From positions 5,878 to 69,877 of the forward strand of contig JAXDKT010000161.1 in assembly GCA_034666965.1 (NCBI GenBank): a stretch of 64,000 bases of DNA, written 5' to 3'. The translations under genes were made by a program, and so were the position numbers. This DNA comes from Chersky-267 sp034666965. GTDB taxonomy: Bacteria > Chloroflexota > Limnocylindria > Limnocylindrales > CSP1-4. The stretch's first letter is position 1. Each line of letters opens with the position of its first letter. Positions 15,249-22,666 of this stretch are shown one piece after another. The notes under the pieces were generated by a model that saw nothing but the letters and a program-made list of their open reading frames with translations, was not told the DNA's origin and made no database searches.

Positions 15249-15959
15249 CTACTTCCCGTCGCTCGCGACGGCCTGCTGCCTGACGTGGAGGATGCGTTGG
15301 ATGACGGTGATCGTGGCGCCCAGGGCGATGATCCCCAGGGCGAGCTGGAGGATCACGATGCCCACCGGTACCGCGCCGGCGCCGGCCCCCAGGCCGGCAC
15401 CGCCGCCGGTCCCCGAGATCCCGGCGAGGATGAGTCCGAGCGAGAGGACGATCAGGCGGACTTCGCGGGGCATCAATCCGACGGCGGCCATGCCCGTCCC
15501 CGTGGTGAACCCGAGACCTTCCGACCTGGCCCTCGTGTAGCTGACCATGAACGCCGATCCCATCGCGGCCGCCGCCAGCACCGGGCCAGCCGCGTTCCCG
15601 CCGGCTTGAGCCAGGCCGGCGGCGACCCCGACGTACACGAGCGCCTCGCCCCAGCGATCGAAGACCGAGTCCATGAACGCGCCGAGGTTGGAGACCTTGC
15701 CCGTCGCCCGGGCGAGGGTACCGTCGAACATGTCGAAGACCCCGCCGAGGAAGACGACGATCCCGCCGATCAGCCACTGCTGCAGGCCCAGCAGGATCGC
15801 CCCGACGACGGTGATCGCGAAGCCGATCAGGGTCAGGCCGTTGGGGGTCAGGCCCAGCCGGCCGAGGAACAGGGCGACGGGCTCGGCCAGCGTCCTGACC
15901 CGGGCCCGGGTGCCGGGACTGACCAGCGAACCGCGGCCGGACGGCCTCGTCGCGCTCAT
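15249..15959 (-). CDS. CDP-alcohol phosphatidyltransferase (probable PI-phosphate synthase)
   Basis: A 236-residue membrane enzyme with about six hydrophobic helices that would join CDP-diacylglycerol and an alcohol headgroup. The full family signature DxxDGx2ARx8Gx3Dx3D is present and complete: Asp76, Asp79, Gly80, Ala83, Arg84, Gly93, Asp97 and Asp101. Because the next gene makes inositol-1-phosphate, the probable product is phosphatidylinositol-phosphate, as in Mycobacterium PgsA1-type enzymes. Glycerol-phosphate or another alcohol remains possible. The ATG at 15959 overlaps the ArsR stop (ATGA), putting lipid synthesis under the same transcript as the regulator. Confidence 0.88.
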   Translation of the reverse strand: MSATRPSGRGSLVSPGTRARVRTLAEPVALFLGRLGLTPNGLTLIGFAITVVGAILLGLQQWLIGGIVVFLGGVFDMFDGTLARATGKVSNLGAFMDSVFDRWGEALVYVGVAAGLAQAGGNAAGPVLAAAAMGSAFMVSYTRARSEGLGFTTGTGMAAVGLMPREVRLIVLSLGLILAGISGTGGGAGLGAGAGAVPVGIVILQLALGIIALGATITVIQRILHVRQQAVASDGK

Positions 15960-16330
15960 CCAGCCGGCTCCTCCGTTGCCGGGCCAGGGGACCGCGGCAG
16001 GCCCAGCCCGAGCAGCGCCCGCTCTCTCGCAAGGGCCTCGTCGAATGCCTCGGGCCGGAGGCTGCAGAGCGTCTCCCGGCCGCTGCGCCGGGTGGTCACG
16101 ATGCCCGCCGCCCGGAGCTTGCCCAGGTGCCAGCTGACCAGGGGCTGCGACAGCCCGACGTGCTCGATCAGTTCGGTCACGCTGGCAGCCCCGGTCGACA
16201 GGCGCCGGACGATCCGGAGCCGGTTGACGTCGGCCAGGGCGCGGTGGAACAGGCGGATCTCGCGCAGCTGGTCGGGTTGGTCGACGACGGACGCGATGGT
16301 CGCGCGGATCCGGGCGGGGGATGGACTCAG
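15956..16330 (-). CDS. ArsR family winged-helix regulator, probable CTG start
   Basis: Read back from the stop at 15956, the frame contains a complete ArsR-type winged helix: LFHRALADVNRLRIVRRL, then VTELIEHVGLSQPLVSWHL (recognition helix), KLRAAGIVTTRRSGRETLC (wing). No ATG, GTG or TTG lies upstream of the domain within the open frame, which is closed by a stop at 16376-16378. The only normal start, GTG 16180, would delete the first helices. CTG at 16330 lies six bases after GGAG and gives 124 residues, the usual family length, so I take it as the start. No cysteine-rich metal site is evident, so the signal is unknown. It heads the inositol-lipid operon, with an AT-rich palindrome just upstream. 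Confidence 0.7.
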   Translation of the reverse strand: MSPSPARIRATIASVVDQPDQLREIRLFHRALADVNRLRIVRRLSTGAASVTELIEHVGLSQPLVSWHLGKLRAAGIVTTRRSGRETLCSLRPEAFDEALARERALLGLGLPRSPGPATEEPAG

Positions 16331-16620
16331 GAGGGTCTCCGGCGGCGAGGTCGAGCGCGACGGCTCAACACGGATTTATATAAATCGCGGTTGATGCTAT
16401 TGCGCGTGCCGCCGCCCTGTCAAGTCCGGGACGGGCCTCGACGATCGCCGCAAATCGACTAAACGCTTACCCAGCCCGTAGCGCACGAGAGAGGCTACGC
16501 GCTCACCGAGTTCGTCGTGTCTCGTTGGCCGGGACCTGCCTCCGGGGCCGGGTTATCTGGCCGTGGGGCGTTTGCGAACGCAACGATGAGGCTCTTGCCT
16601 CCGCCCATGGCTGCGCAGCC
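16331..16620. other. Intergenic region with the ArsR operator, otherwise empty
   Basis: Between the ArsR gene start and the end of the APH-like gene. Apart from the palindrome at 16373-16386, I see no gene, tRNA or clear repeat. It may carry the terminator of the APH-like gene, but no convincing hairpin with a T-run is visible. Confidence 0.5.
16373..16386. promoter_or_regulatory. Perfect 14-bp palindrome, probable ArsR operator over the promoter
   Basis: GATTTATATAAATC is a perfect inverted repeat and is strikingly AT-rich for this genome. It lies ~43 bases upstream of the ArsR start and contains -10-like TATA sequence on the minus strand. ArsR repressors bind imperfect AT-rich palindromes of this kind, so autoregulation of the inositol-lipid operon is likely. 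Confidence 0.65.
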
Positions 16621-17367
16621 TCACATCCGGGATCTCAGCACGGCGACCTCGGGCATCTCCTCGAGCGGGCCGAAGCCGTGCTCGGCCAGCCAGCGAACCG
16701 CCACCAGGCTTCGCCACGACCACCACGCGCGGATGAGGTCGCGGTCGACGTCGGTACCGTAGCCGGCGACGACGGCGCCAAGGTGCTCCTCGTGTGCGAG
16801 CGTAAGGGTGGCGAGGTCGTACAGGGCGTCGCCCTGGGACGCCTCGGACCAGTCGAGTACGCCGGTGACCTCATCACCGTCGACGAAGACGTGGGTGATC
16901 TGCAGGTCGCCGTGGATGAACACGGGTGTCCACGGCCGGAGCGCGGCCTCGGCGATACGGCGGTTGCGCGTGACCACGCCGGTGGGAAGGACGTCGTTGG
17001 CGACGAGCCAGTCGCATTCGCGGTCGAGACGCGATGCCAACTCGTCGAGGCTCCGACCGGGCCATGGCGGCAGCGGCGCGTCGTGCAGCAGCCGTGCGGC
17101 GGCACCCGCCGCGGCCCACGCCGCCGGGGACGCGGTGGACGGTTCCTGGAGGCGGCCGAGCGCCGTCCCCGGGAGGGCGGCGAGCGCGAGCACGGGCGGC
17201 TTCCGCCACAGGACCTGCGGGGTCGGGATCGGGGCCATCGCCATCGCCTCGACCTCGACGTCGGTGCGCGTCTGATCAGCGTCGATCTTCAGGAACACGT
17301 CGCCGACGCGCAGCGTCGCGCGCTCGCGATGGGCGACGACGACCTCGACCTCCTCCACGTCGGCCAT
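16621..17367 (-). CDS. Aminoglycoside phosphotransferase (APH) family small-molecule kinase
   Basis: A 248-residue protein-kinase-like fold of the APH/choline-kinase family. The catalytic loop is HGDLQITHVFVDGDEVTGV, where the usual metal-binding Asn after HxDxxxx is His, and the DFG-equivalent is LDWSEASQGDALYDLA. The N-lobe contains ATLRVGDVFLKID with the likely ATP-binding lysine. ATG 17367 gives MADVEEVEV, the N-terminus I remember for related proteins; ATG 17403 is an alternative. The substrate cannot be named, and antibiotic resistance should not be assumed because most members of this family are not resistance enzymes. From memory the protein closely resembles actinobacterial homologues, which suggests transfer, but I could not search. 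Confidence 0.8.
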   Translation of the reverse strand: MADVEEVEVVVAHRERATLRVGDVFLKIDADQTRTDVEVEAMAMAPIPTPQVLWRKPPVLALAALPGTALGRLQEPSTASPAAWAAAGAAARLLHDAPLPPWPGRSLDELASRLDRECDWLVANDVLPTGVVTRNRRIAEAALRPWTPVFIHGDLQITHVFVDGDEVTGVLDWSEASQGDALYDLATLTLAHEEHLGAVVAGYGTDVDRDLIRAWWSWRSLVAVRWLAEHGFGPLEEMPEVAVLRSRM

Positions 17368-17531
17368 TATCACGGGGTAATCGGTCGCGGTTCCATTCCC
17401 CAAACTCGGGGAACGAGGTGGCGGGTCGAGGGCCCCGGCAGCCGACCCGGGCGGGGGCTGAGCAAGTCACGCATGGCTCGGGGTGTGACGGCGGGTCGTC
17501 CGGGCGGACCGGGGACCGACCGGGACCGGGC

Positions 17532-17537
17532 TACACT
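17532..17537 (+). promoter_or_regulatory. Candidate -10 box for the MFS gene (leaderless)
   Basis: TACACT ends six bases before the GTG start at 17544, so transcription probably begins at the start codon. No Shine-Dalgarno sequence is present. Confidence 0.45.
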
Positions 17538-17543
17538 CGGGTC

Positions 17544-19247
17544 GTGAGTCGCGGGTCGTCGCTGGTGCTGCTCGCCGTGCTCGGGGCCGGGGTCTTCCTG
17601 GCCGGGCTCGAGCTGATGATCACCGCGGTCGCCCTGCCCTCGATCGTCGTCGACCTGGCGGACTGGACCCAGCTCCGGCGTGCGTCCTGGATCGTCAACG
17701 GCTACCTGCTGGTCTACGTCATGACCATGCCCCTGGCTGGTCGACTGGCCGATCTCCTGGGCGGGCGCAGGGTGTTCATGGCCGCCCTCGTAGCGTTCAC
17801 CCTCGGATCGGCCCTGGCCGGTGCCGCCCAGAGTCTCGATCAGCTCATCGCCGCGCGTCTCGTCCAGGCGCTCGGTGGCGGCACGCTGGTGCCGGTCGGG
17901 ACGGCTGCCGCCGCCCATCTGTTCGGCGGTCGAGCCAGACCGCGGGCGCTGGGTGCGATCGGGGCCCTCACCTTCCTGGGCATGGCCGCCGGGCCGTTCC
18001 TCGGGGCCGCGTTGTTGGGCACGATCCACGCCGAATCGGCGCTCGCCTCGGCCGGCATCACCGGCGGCGGCCCGCTCGCCTTCCTGGCGCCCGCCTGGCG
18101 CTGGGTGTTCTATGTCAACGTGCCGATCGGCATCGTCGCCGTGGCGTTCGCCTGGGCCGCCAGCGCCGGTTGGGAGACGCCCCGCCGCGCGACCCGCCTG
18201 GACCTCCTCGGAGCGCTGGCATTCACGGTGGGGCTGGGAGCCGCGCTGGTCGGACTGACCCTGGTGGGCAGCCGCTCGGACGCGACGATCCTCGGTCTCG
18301 GGCCGGCGACCGTGAGCGCGATCCTGCTGGCCGTGGCAGTCGGGGGCCTGACCCTGACGGTGATCGACGGTCTGCTGCGCGACGCGCCCTTCCTCGACGT
18401 CCGCCTGTTCCGCCGGCGGGAGTTCGCCTCGGCCGCGCTCGTCTCGCTGTTGACCGGCTACGGCTTTGCCACCGCGATCGTGGGGGCGGCCGTGTTCGTC
18501 GACCGGGTCCTGTACGGCGGGCCGCCCGAGCAGCAGGTCGTCCTCGGCTCGCTGGCCGCGGCCACCGCCGTCGGCGCCCTCGTGTCGGGTTTCGCGGTCC
18601 GCCGCCTGTCCCTCCGGCTGGTGACCCTGCTCGGGTTGATCGCGAGCACGGCGGGGCTGGCCGCGATGGCCGGCTGGACGCCGTCGACGACGATCGCCAC
18701 GGCCAGCGCGGCCGCTGCGCTCTTCGGGCTCGGCTTCGGCTTGACCGTGACACCGCGTTCGATCGCGGCCATCGAGACGGCCGGCGCGGCGGCCTTCGGG
18801 ATGGCCTCGGCGACGGTCACGGTCGCGCGGATGATCGGGATGGCGATCGGGCTGGCCGTGCTGACGGCGTACGGCTCCACCACCATCGATCGCCTGACCG
18901 CCCAGATCTACGCCACGCCCGAGGCCTACCAGTCGGTCCTGCCACCCGAGCTCGTCGGCCGCCCCTTCCGGGACGGCCTGGTCGTAGCCGCGCTCGAGCG
19001 CTGGGCCTCGGGCGAGGCCGCCCGGATCATGGTCGGTCTGTTTCTGTCCGCCGCCATCGTCACCGCCCTGGCGGCCATCCCGGCACTCGCCCTGGGGACC
19101 CGGCGGGCGCGTATGCTGGCGGGCGGTGCGGACGCCAGCGAGGCCGAAGACACCGTCGATCGCGGCAACCTTCGGCGAGACCCGCAGCGCGGAGGCGACC
19201 GATCCCCCGATGGTTCAGACGAGCCCGCGACCACCCTCGCGCTCTGA
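17544..19247 (+). CDS. MFS transporter, DHA2 (EmrB/QacA-like) drug exporter family
   Basis: A 567-residue polytopic membrane protein with about 14 hydrophobic helices, the DHA2 drug:proton antiporter arrangement. Motif A between helices 2 and 3 reads GRLADLLGGRRVFM. Motif C-like and D-like segments follow (FLGMAAGPFLGAALLG; AWRWVFYVNVPIGIVAVAF). The start is the GTG at 17544, directly after a TACACT box; the open frame further upstream is arginine-rich noise. Such transporters export hydrophobic compounds using the proton gradient; the substrate is not predictable. The C-terminal end overlaps the chosen CorA start by 38 bases, so the two may be co-transcribed. Confidence 0.88.
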   Translation: MSRGSSLVLLAVLGAGVFLAGLELMITAVALPSIVVDLADWTQLRRASWIVNGYLLVYVMTMPLAGRLADLLGGRRVFMAALVAFTLGSALAGAAQSLDQLIAARLVQALGGGTLVPVGTAAAAHLFGGRARPRALGAIGALTFLGMAAGPFLGAALLGTIHAESALASAGITGGGPLAFLAPAWRWVFYVNVPIGIVAVAFAWAASAGWETPRRATRLDLLGALAFTVGLGAALVGLTLVGSRSDATILGLGPATVSAILLAVAVGGLTLTVIDGLLRDAPFLDVRLFRRREFASAALVSLLTGYGFATAIVGAAVFVDRVLYGGPPEQQVVLGSLAAATAVGALVSGFAVRRLSLRLVTLLGLIASTAGLAAMAGWTPSTTIATASAAAALFGLGFGLTVTPRSIAAIETAGAAAFGMASATVTVARMIGMAIGLAVLTAYGSTTIDRLTAQIYATPEAYQSVLPPELVGRPFRDGLVVAALERWASGEAARIMVGLFLSAAIVTALAAIPALALGTRRARMLAGGADASEAEDTVDRGNLRRDPQRGGDRSPDGSDEPATTLAL

Positions 19248-20241
19248 GAAGTCCAGCCCAACCGTGACCGCGGCGGATAGCGCCATCCGGGTCGCCGTGC
19301 GGACGGCGGGGGGCCTGGTCGAGTCGACCGGGCTCGAGGCGGTCCCCAAGGTCCCGCTGCCGAAGGGCACGACGGCCTGGATCGACGTCAGCGAGCCGTC
19401 AGCCGATCAGGTCGCCGCGATCACGGGGCTGCTCGGGCTTCACGAGCTCATCGCCGAGGACATCCTCGAGGGCAACCAGCGGGCCAAGATCGAGGTCACC
19501 GCCGATCGCATTCACATCGTCATGTTCGCCCTGACCTACGGCGATCCGATCCAGCCGAGCGAGATCGACATGGTCCTCGGCGACGGCTTCCTGCTGACCG
19601 TCCACGGGGCCGCATGGGATCCTCGATCGACCCACCACCTTCGCGGCGACGGCCTTGCCAACGTGATGGCGCGGGGCCCCGACCATCTCCTGTGGGCGAT
19701 CTGCGACGACCTCGTCGACGGCTACTTCCCGCTGATGGACAAGCTCGGGGACGAGATCGACCTGCTCCAGGACGCGGTCATCGCCAATGCCTCGCCGCAG
19801 ACCCTCGAGCGGCTGTTCGAGCTCAAGCGCGAACTGGTCGCGATCCGCCGCGCCGCCGCGCCCGTGCGCGAGATCTTCAACCAGCTGACCAACCGCGATC
19901 TGGCCCTGGTCGACACCGAGGAGATCATCTACTTCCGGGACGTCTACGACCATCTCATCCGCCTGACCGACGAGCTGGACACGTACCGGGAGTTGGTCAG
20001 CGGCACCCTCGACGTGTACCTCTCGACGGTCAACAACAACCTGTCGCTGATCATGAAGCGGCTGACCGGTGTGACCGTGGTCCTGACCGGGATCGCCGCG
20101 ATCGCCGGCATCTTCGGGATGAGCGAAGCCGGCGCCGCGTTCACTGGCGCCGAGGCGCTCGGATTCTGGGTCATCACCGCGGTGACAATCGGCCTGGCCT
20201 TCCTGATGGCCTTCGTCCTGCGCCGGATCGGCTGGATCTAG
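19210..20241 (+). CDS. corA: CorA-family Mg2+/Co2+ transporter with GMS in place of GMN
   Basis: A 343-residue CorA-type channel subunit. The cytoplasmic funnel has the family blocks AWIDVSEPSADQ, LGLHELIAEDILEGNQRAK and FPLMDKLGDEIDLLQDAV. A long helix leads into two C-terminal transmembrane helices. The pore-mouth signature, normally YGMN, is FGMS here (Gly303, Met304, Ser305), followed by EAGAAFTGAEALGFW. The Asn is the selectivity residue in classical CorA, so ion preference could differ; GMN variants occur in CorA relatives, some of them Zn2+ transporters. Start: ATG 19210 follows GGAGG at a rather long distance, while GTG 19264 would avoid overlap with the MFS gene and is a real alternative. 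Confidence 0.87.
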   Translation: MVQTSPRPPSRSEKSSPTVTAADSAIRVAVRTAGGLVESTGLEAVPKVPLPKGTTAWIDVSEPSADQVAAITGLLGLHELIAEDILEGNQRAKIEVTADRIHIVMFALTYGDPIQPSEIDMVLGDGFLLTVHGAAWDPRSTHHLRGDGLANVMARGPDHLLWAICDDLVDGYFPLMDKLGDEIDLLQDAVIANASPQTLERLFELKRELVAIRRAAAPVREIFNQLTNRDLALVDTEEIIYFRDVYDHLIRLTDELDTYRELVSGTLDVYLSTVNNNLSLIMKRLTGVTVVLTGIAAIAGIFGMSEAGAAFTGAEALGFWVITAVTIGLAFLMAFVLRRIGWI

Positions 20242-20258
20242 CCCGACCCTTCCGGGCT
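20240..20258. terminator. Possible hairpin after corA
   Basis: A 6-bp stem, AGCCCG (20240-20245) with CGGGCT (20253-20258) and a seven-base loop, overlaps the corA stop and faces the convergent sortase-like gene. There is no T-run. Confidence 0.3.
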
Positions 20259-20283
20259 CAGCCGGGCGGATCGCCGGCGGCGG

Positions 20284-20991
20284 TCAATGGCAGGAGACGG
20301 GGCTCGCCTTGGGGTGGGCCGCCTTGTGGCTGGTCGGCCCGTGGCTGAGCGGCAGGGCCACGACCTGGGTCTTCTCCAGGGTGCCGACCGGCCCCTCGGA
20401 GGTCTGTAGCCAGAGCGACTCGCGCGTCTCGGCAAAGGCGCCGTCGAAGGTCGTGACGTGGCGGCGCACCTCGACGACCTCGTACAGGTAGAGCTGGTCG
20501 TCGGCGGTGTAGACCTGGATGATCATGCCCACCATCCGCCGGCCGTTGTTGACCTTGGAGGCCTCGAGGATCGGCAGGAACATCCCCGTCCTGGCGTGGG
20601 CGTACAGGTAGGTCGGCCCGGCCTGCCCGGGCTGGTGGAAGAGCTGGTGGTACATGGCCACGTTGCACGGCGGGAACGTGTCCGCGCCGCCCGGCTGGCG
20701 GATGACCGGCAGGTCGATGCCGAGGGCCGGGACGACCACCCGCGTGGCGACGGCCGGGCTGGCTGGCGAGCCGCTCGAGCTGGCGCTCGGGCTGGCCAGT
20801 GGCGGGAAGGACAGCAGCGCGCTGGGCTCCGGGCTGTCCGAGGGCTCGATCGCGACGGGATCCGAGGCCGTCGCGACGGCGTCCGCGGGGATCGTGTAGG
20901 TCAGTAGTCCAGCCGCGATGAGTGACACGCCGACGGCCGCCAGCAATGCGGGGAGGAGGCGGTCCCGGACATGATCGACGGCGGTGCGCAT
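20284..20991 (-). CDS. Sortase-like protein lacking the catalytic cysteine
   Basis: A 235-residue secreted or membrane-anchored protein. It has one N-terminal hydrophobic helix (LLPALLAAVGVSLIAAGLLTY), a S/P-rich linker to about residue 80, and then a sortase-type beta-barrel: VVVPALGIDLPVIRQ and the His region TYLYAHARTGMFLPIL (His132). The place of the sortase TLxTC motif reads LWLQTSEG, so Ser198 replaces the nucleophilic Cys. The later arginine position seems to be Lys207. Active sortases need the His-Cys-Arg triad, so this is probably a non-transpeptidase homologue or one using a different nucleophile. The only other late Cys is at position 234. It is divergent from the TlpA-like gene, with both promoters in a 68-base gap. 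Confidence 0.75.
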   Translation of the reverse strand: MRTAVDHVRDRLLPALLAAVGVSLIAAGLLTYTIPADAVATASDPVAIEPSDSPEPSALLSFPPLASPSASSSGSPASPAVATRVVVPALGIDLPVIRQPGGADTFPPCNVAMYHQLFHQPGQAGPTYLYAHARTGMFLPILEASKVNNGRRMVGMIIQVYTADDQLYLYEVVEVRRHVTTFDGAFAETRESLWLQTSEGPVGTLEKTQVVALPLSHGPTSHKAAHPKASPVSCH

Positions 20992-21047
20992 GGGGGCGCC
21001 ATGCTAGCCGGTCAAGGGTGCCCCCGCCCCCGGGAGCTTCGTACTGG

Positions 21048-21053
21048 TACCCT
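21048..21053 (+). promoter_or_regulatory. Candidate -10 box for the TlpA-like gene (leaderless)
   Basis: TACCCT ends six bases before the ATG at 21060 with no Shine-Dalgarno sequence between, the same geometry as for the BFN and MFS genes. Confidence 0.35.
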
Positions 21054-21059
21054 CCCGCC

Positions 21060-21725
21060 ATGTCGCCACGCGTCGCCGTCCTGCTCGGGTTGCTCGGCGG
21101 TGTCGCGGCGGCGGCACTGGTCCTGGGTGCCATCTTCGCCCTCGCGCCCGAGCCGGCCCGCCCGAGCTCGACAGCAGTCGCCAGCCAGTCGCCCTCGCCC
21201 GAGCCCTTGGCCTCCCCGGCGCCTCCGTCGCCGTCGCCCTCGCCCGAGCTCTCGCCCTCGCCCGTGCCGTCCGGGCCCGCCGCGGCGTTTGGCGTCGGTC
21301 TGCCGGCGCCGGACCTGCGGGTAACCCGGGTCGGTGGCGGGACGATCGATCTCGCTGAGCTCCGCGGCAAGCCGGTCTGGGTCAACTTCATGCAGACGAC
21401 CTGTCCGCCGTGCATCGACGAGTTCCCGCTGATGAACGGCTTCGCCGAGCGCTACGCCAGCACCGGGCTGATCGTCGTCGCGGTCGACGTCAAGGAAGAC
21501 GAATCGGTGGTCCTGGCGTTTGCGGAAGGGCTGAACGCGACCTTCCCGGTGGGGCTCGACGGCGATGGCACGGCCCAGCGAGCGTGGGGCGCGATCGCCC
21601 TGCCAGTCCACTTCTGGGTCGATGCCGGCGGGGTCGTCCGGTCGGGCGCCCTGGGCGGAATCGGCCCCGATCTGATGGCCAGCAGCCTCCAGAAGATTCT
21701 GCCCGGGACCACCGTCAGGCCGTGA
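21060..21725 (+). CDS. TlpA/ResA-like membrane-anchored thioredoxin
   Basis: A 221-residue extracytoplasmic thiol-disulfide protein. An N-terminal hydrophobic helix (VLLGLLGGVAAAALVLGAIFAL) anchors it, followed by an S/P repeat linker to about residue 72 and an AhpC/TSA-Redoxin domain. The active site is TTCPPCIDEFP (Cys115 and Cys118), preceded by GKPVWVNFMQ as in TlpA/ResA proteins. LPVHFWVD carries the cis-proline region. It would reduce or oxidise disulfides outside the membrane, for example in cytochrome maturation. The ATG at 21060 is preferred over longer in-frame starts because it begins the anchor helix and follows a -10 box. Its stop overlaps the otsB start as GTGA, so the two are coupled. 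Confidence 0.88.
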   Translation: MSPRVAVLLGLLGGVAAAALVLGAIFALAPEPARPSSTAVASQSPSPEPLASPAPPSPSPSPELSPSPVPSGPAAAFGVGLPAPDLRVTRVGGGTIDLAELRGKPVWVNFMQTTCPPCIDEFPLMNGFAERYASTGLIVVAVDVKEDESVVLAFAEGLNATFPVGLDGDGTAQRAWGAIALPVHFWVDAGGVVRSGALGGIGPDLMASSLQKILPGTTVRP

Positions 21726-22666
21726 CCCTCCGGCCGGACCGGCCGCCGTCCCAGCTGCCGGCCATCGACGGGTGGCCCTTGGTCCGGCGCCGGCTGGTCG
21801 AGCTGGCGGCGGTCCCCGGACGGCTGCTCGTCGTGACCGACTTCGATGGGACGCTCGCGCCCATCGCCCTCGACCCGATGGCGGTCCGGATCGAGCCGCG
21901 CGGTCGGTTGGCCCTCCGTCATCTGGCCAGCCTCGCCGCGACGCAACCGGAGCGACTCAAGGTGGTCGTGCTCAGCGGCCGGACCGCGCACGACGTGGCG
22001 ACGCGGGTCCGCGTGGGCGGGGTCGAATACCACGGGGATCATGGCATCCAGGCCGGCTACCTGCCCCGCGGGGTACCGGCCGAGCGGCTGGTGGCGAGCT
22101 CGGATCCGGCGCTCGCTCGACTGGTCGACGACGCCCGAGCGCTCGGCGTCGCGGTGGCGACCGCGCTCGGTCGGCCCGACTGGCTGTTCGTCGAGGACAA
22201 GGGCCCATCGGTCGCGTTCCACTTCCGGGCGGCCCGGGACCCGGCCGTCGCGGGGGGCCTGGTCGAGTCAGCGGTCGAGGCCGCCCTGGCCCGCCAGAAG
22301 GACCGCGATGGACAGTCGGTCTTTGCCCGGTTCGATGGCCGGCGGATCGTCGAGCTCCGTCCGGAGGGCGCGGGTGGCAAGGGCGCCACCCTGAGCCGCC
22401 TCCTCGCCGTGGGCGAATTCGACGCGGCCATCGTCCTGGGCGACGACCGCAGCGATGCCGAGGCGTTCGCCGTGCTCGCCGCCGCGCGCGCCGAGGGCCG
22501 CCTGGCGGCGAGCCTGGCGCTGGCGGTCCATGGCGCCGCCGAGACGCCGGCCGAGGTGGTGGCCGCCGCCGATCTGATGGTCGACGGGCCGCGTCAGGCG
22601 TCGCGTGCGCTGGCGACGCTGGCCCGGGCCATCGACGGCCCGTCACGGGCCAGGAGCCGGGACTAG
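21722..22666 (+). CDS. otsB: Trehalose-6-phosphate phosphatase
   Basis: A 314-residue HAD-superfamily enzyme that would dephosphorylate trehalose-6-phosphate. Motif I is VVTDFDGTLAPIA (Asp40 and Asp42), motif II VVLSGRTAHDVA, and motif IV GDDRSDAEAF. The cap segment has EYHGDHGIQ and WLFVEDKGPSVAFHFR, typical of trehalose phosphatases. The GTG at 21722 overlaps the TlpA-like stop. No trehalose-6-phosphate synthase is present in the window, so its partner must be elsewhere. The stop codon shares the four bases CTAG with the convergent nuoN stop. Confidence 0.9.
   Translation: MTLRPDRPPSQLPAIDGWPLVRRRLVELAAVPGRLLVVTDFDGTLAPIALDPMAVRIEPRGRLALRHLASLAATQPERLKVVVLSGRTAHDVATRVRVGGVEYHGDHGIQAGYLPRGVPAERLVASSDPALARLVDDARALGVAVATALGRPDWLFVEDKGPSVAFHFRAARDPAVAGGLVESAVEAALARQKDRDGQSVFARFDGRRIVELRPEGAGGKGATLSRLLAVGEFDAAIVLGDDRSDAEAFAVLAAARAEGRLAASLALAVHGAAETPAEVVAAADLMVDGPRQASRALATLARAIDGPSRARSRD

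Noticed and set aside
16621..17367. Calling the APH-family gene an antibiotic resistance gene.
   Set aside because: The catalytic loop alone does not define substrate, a key Asn is His, and most family members are not resistance enzymes.
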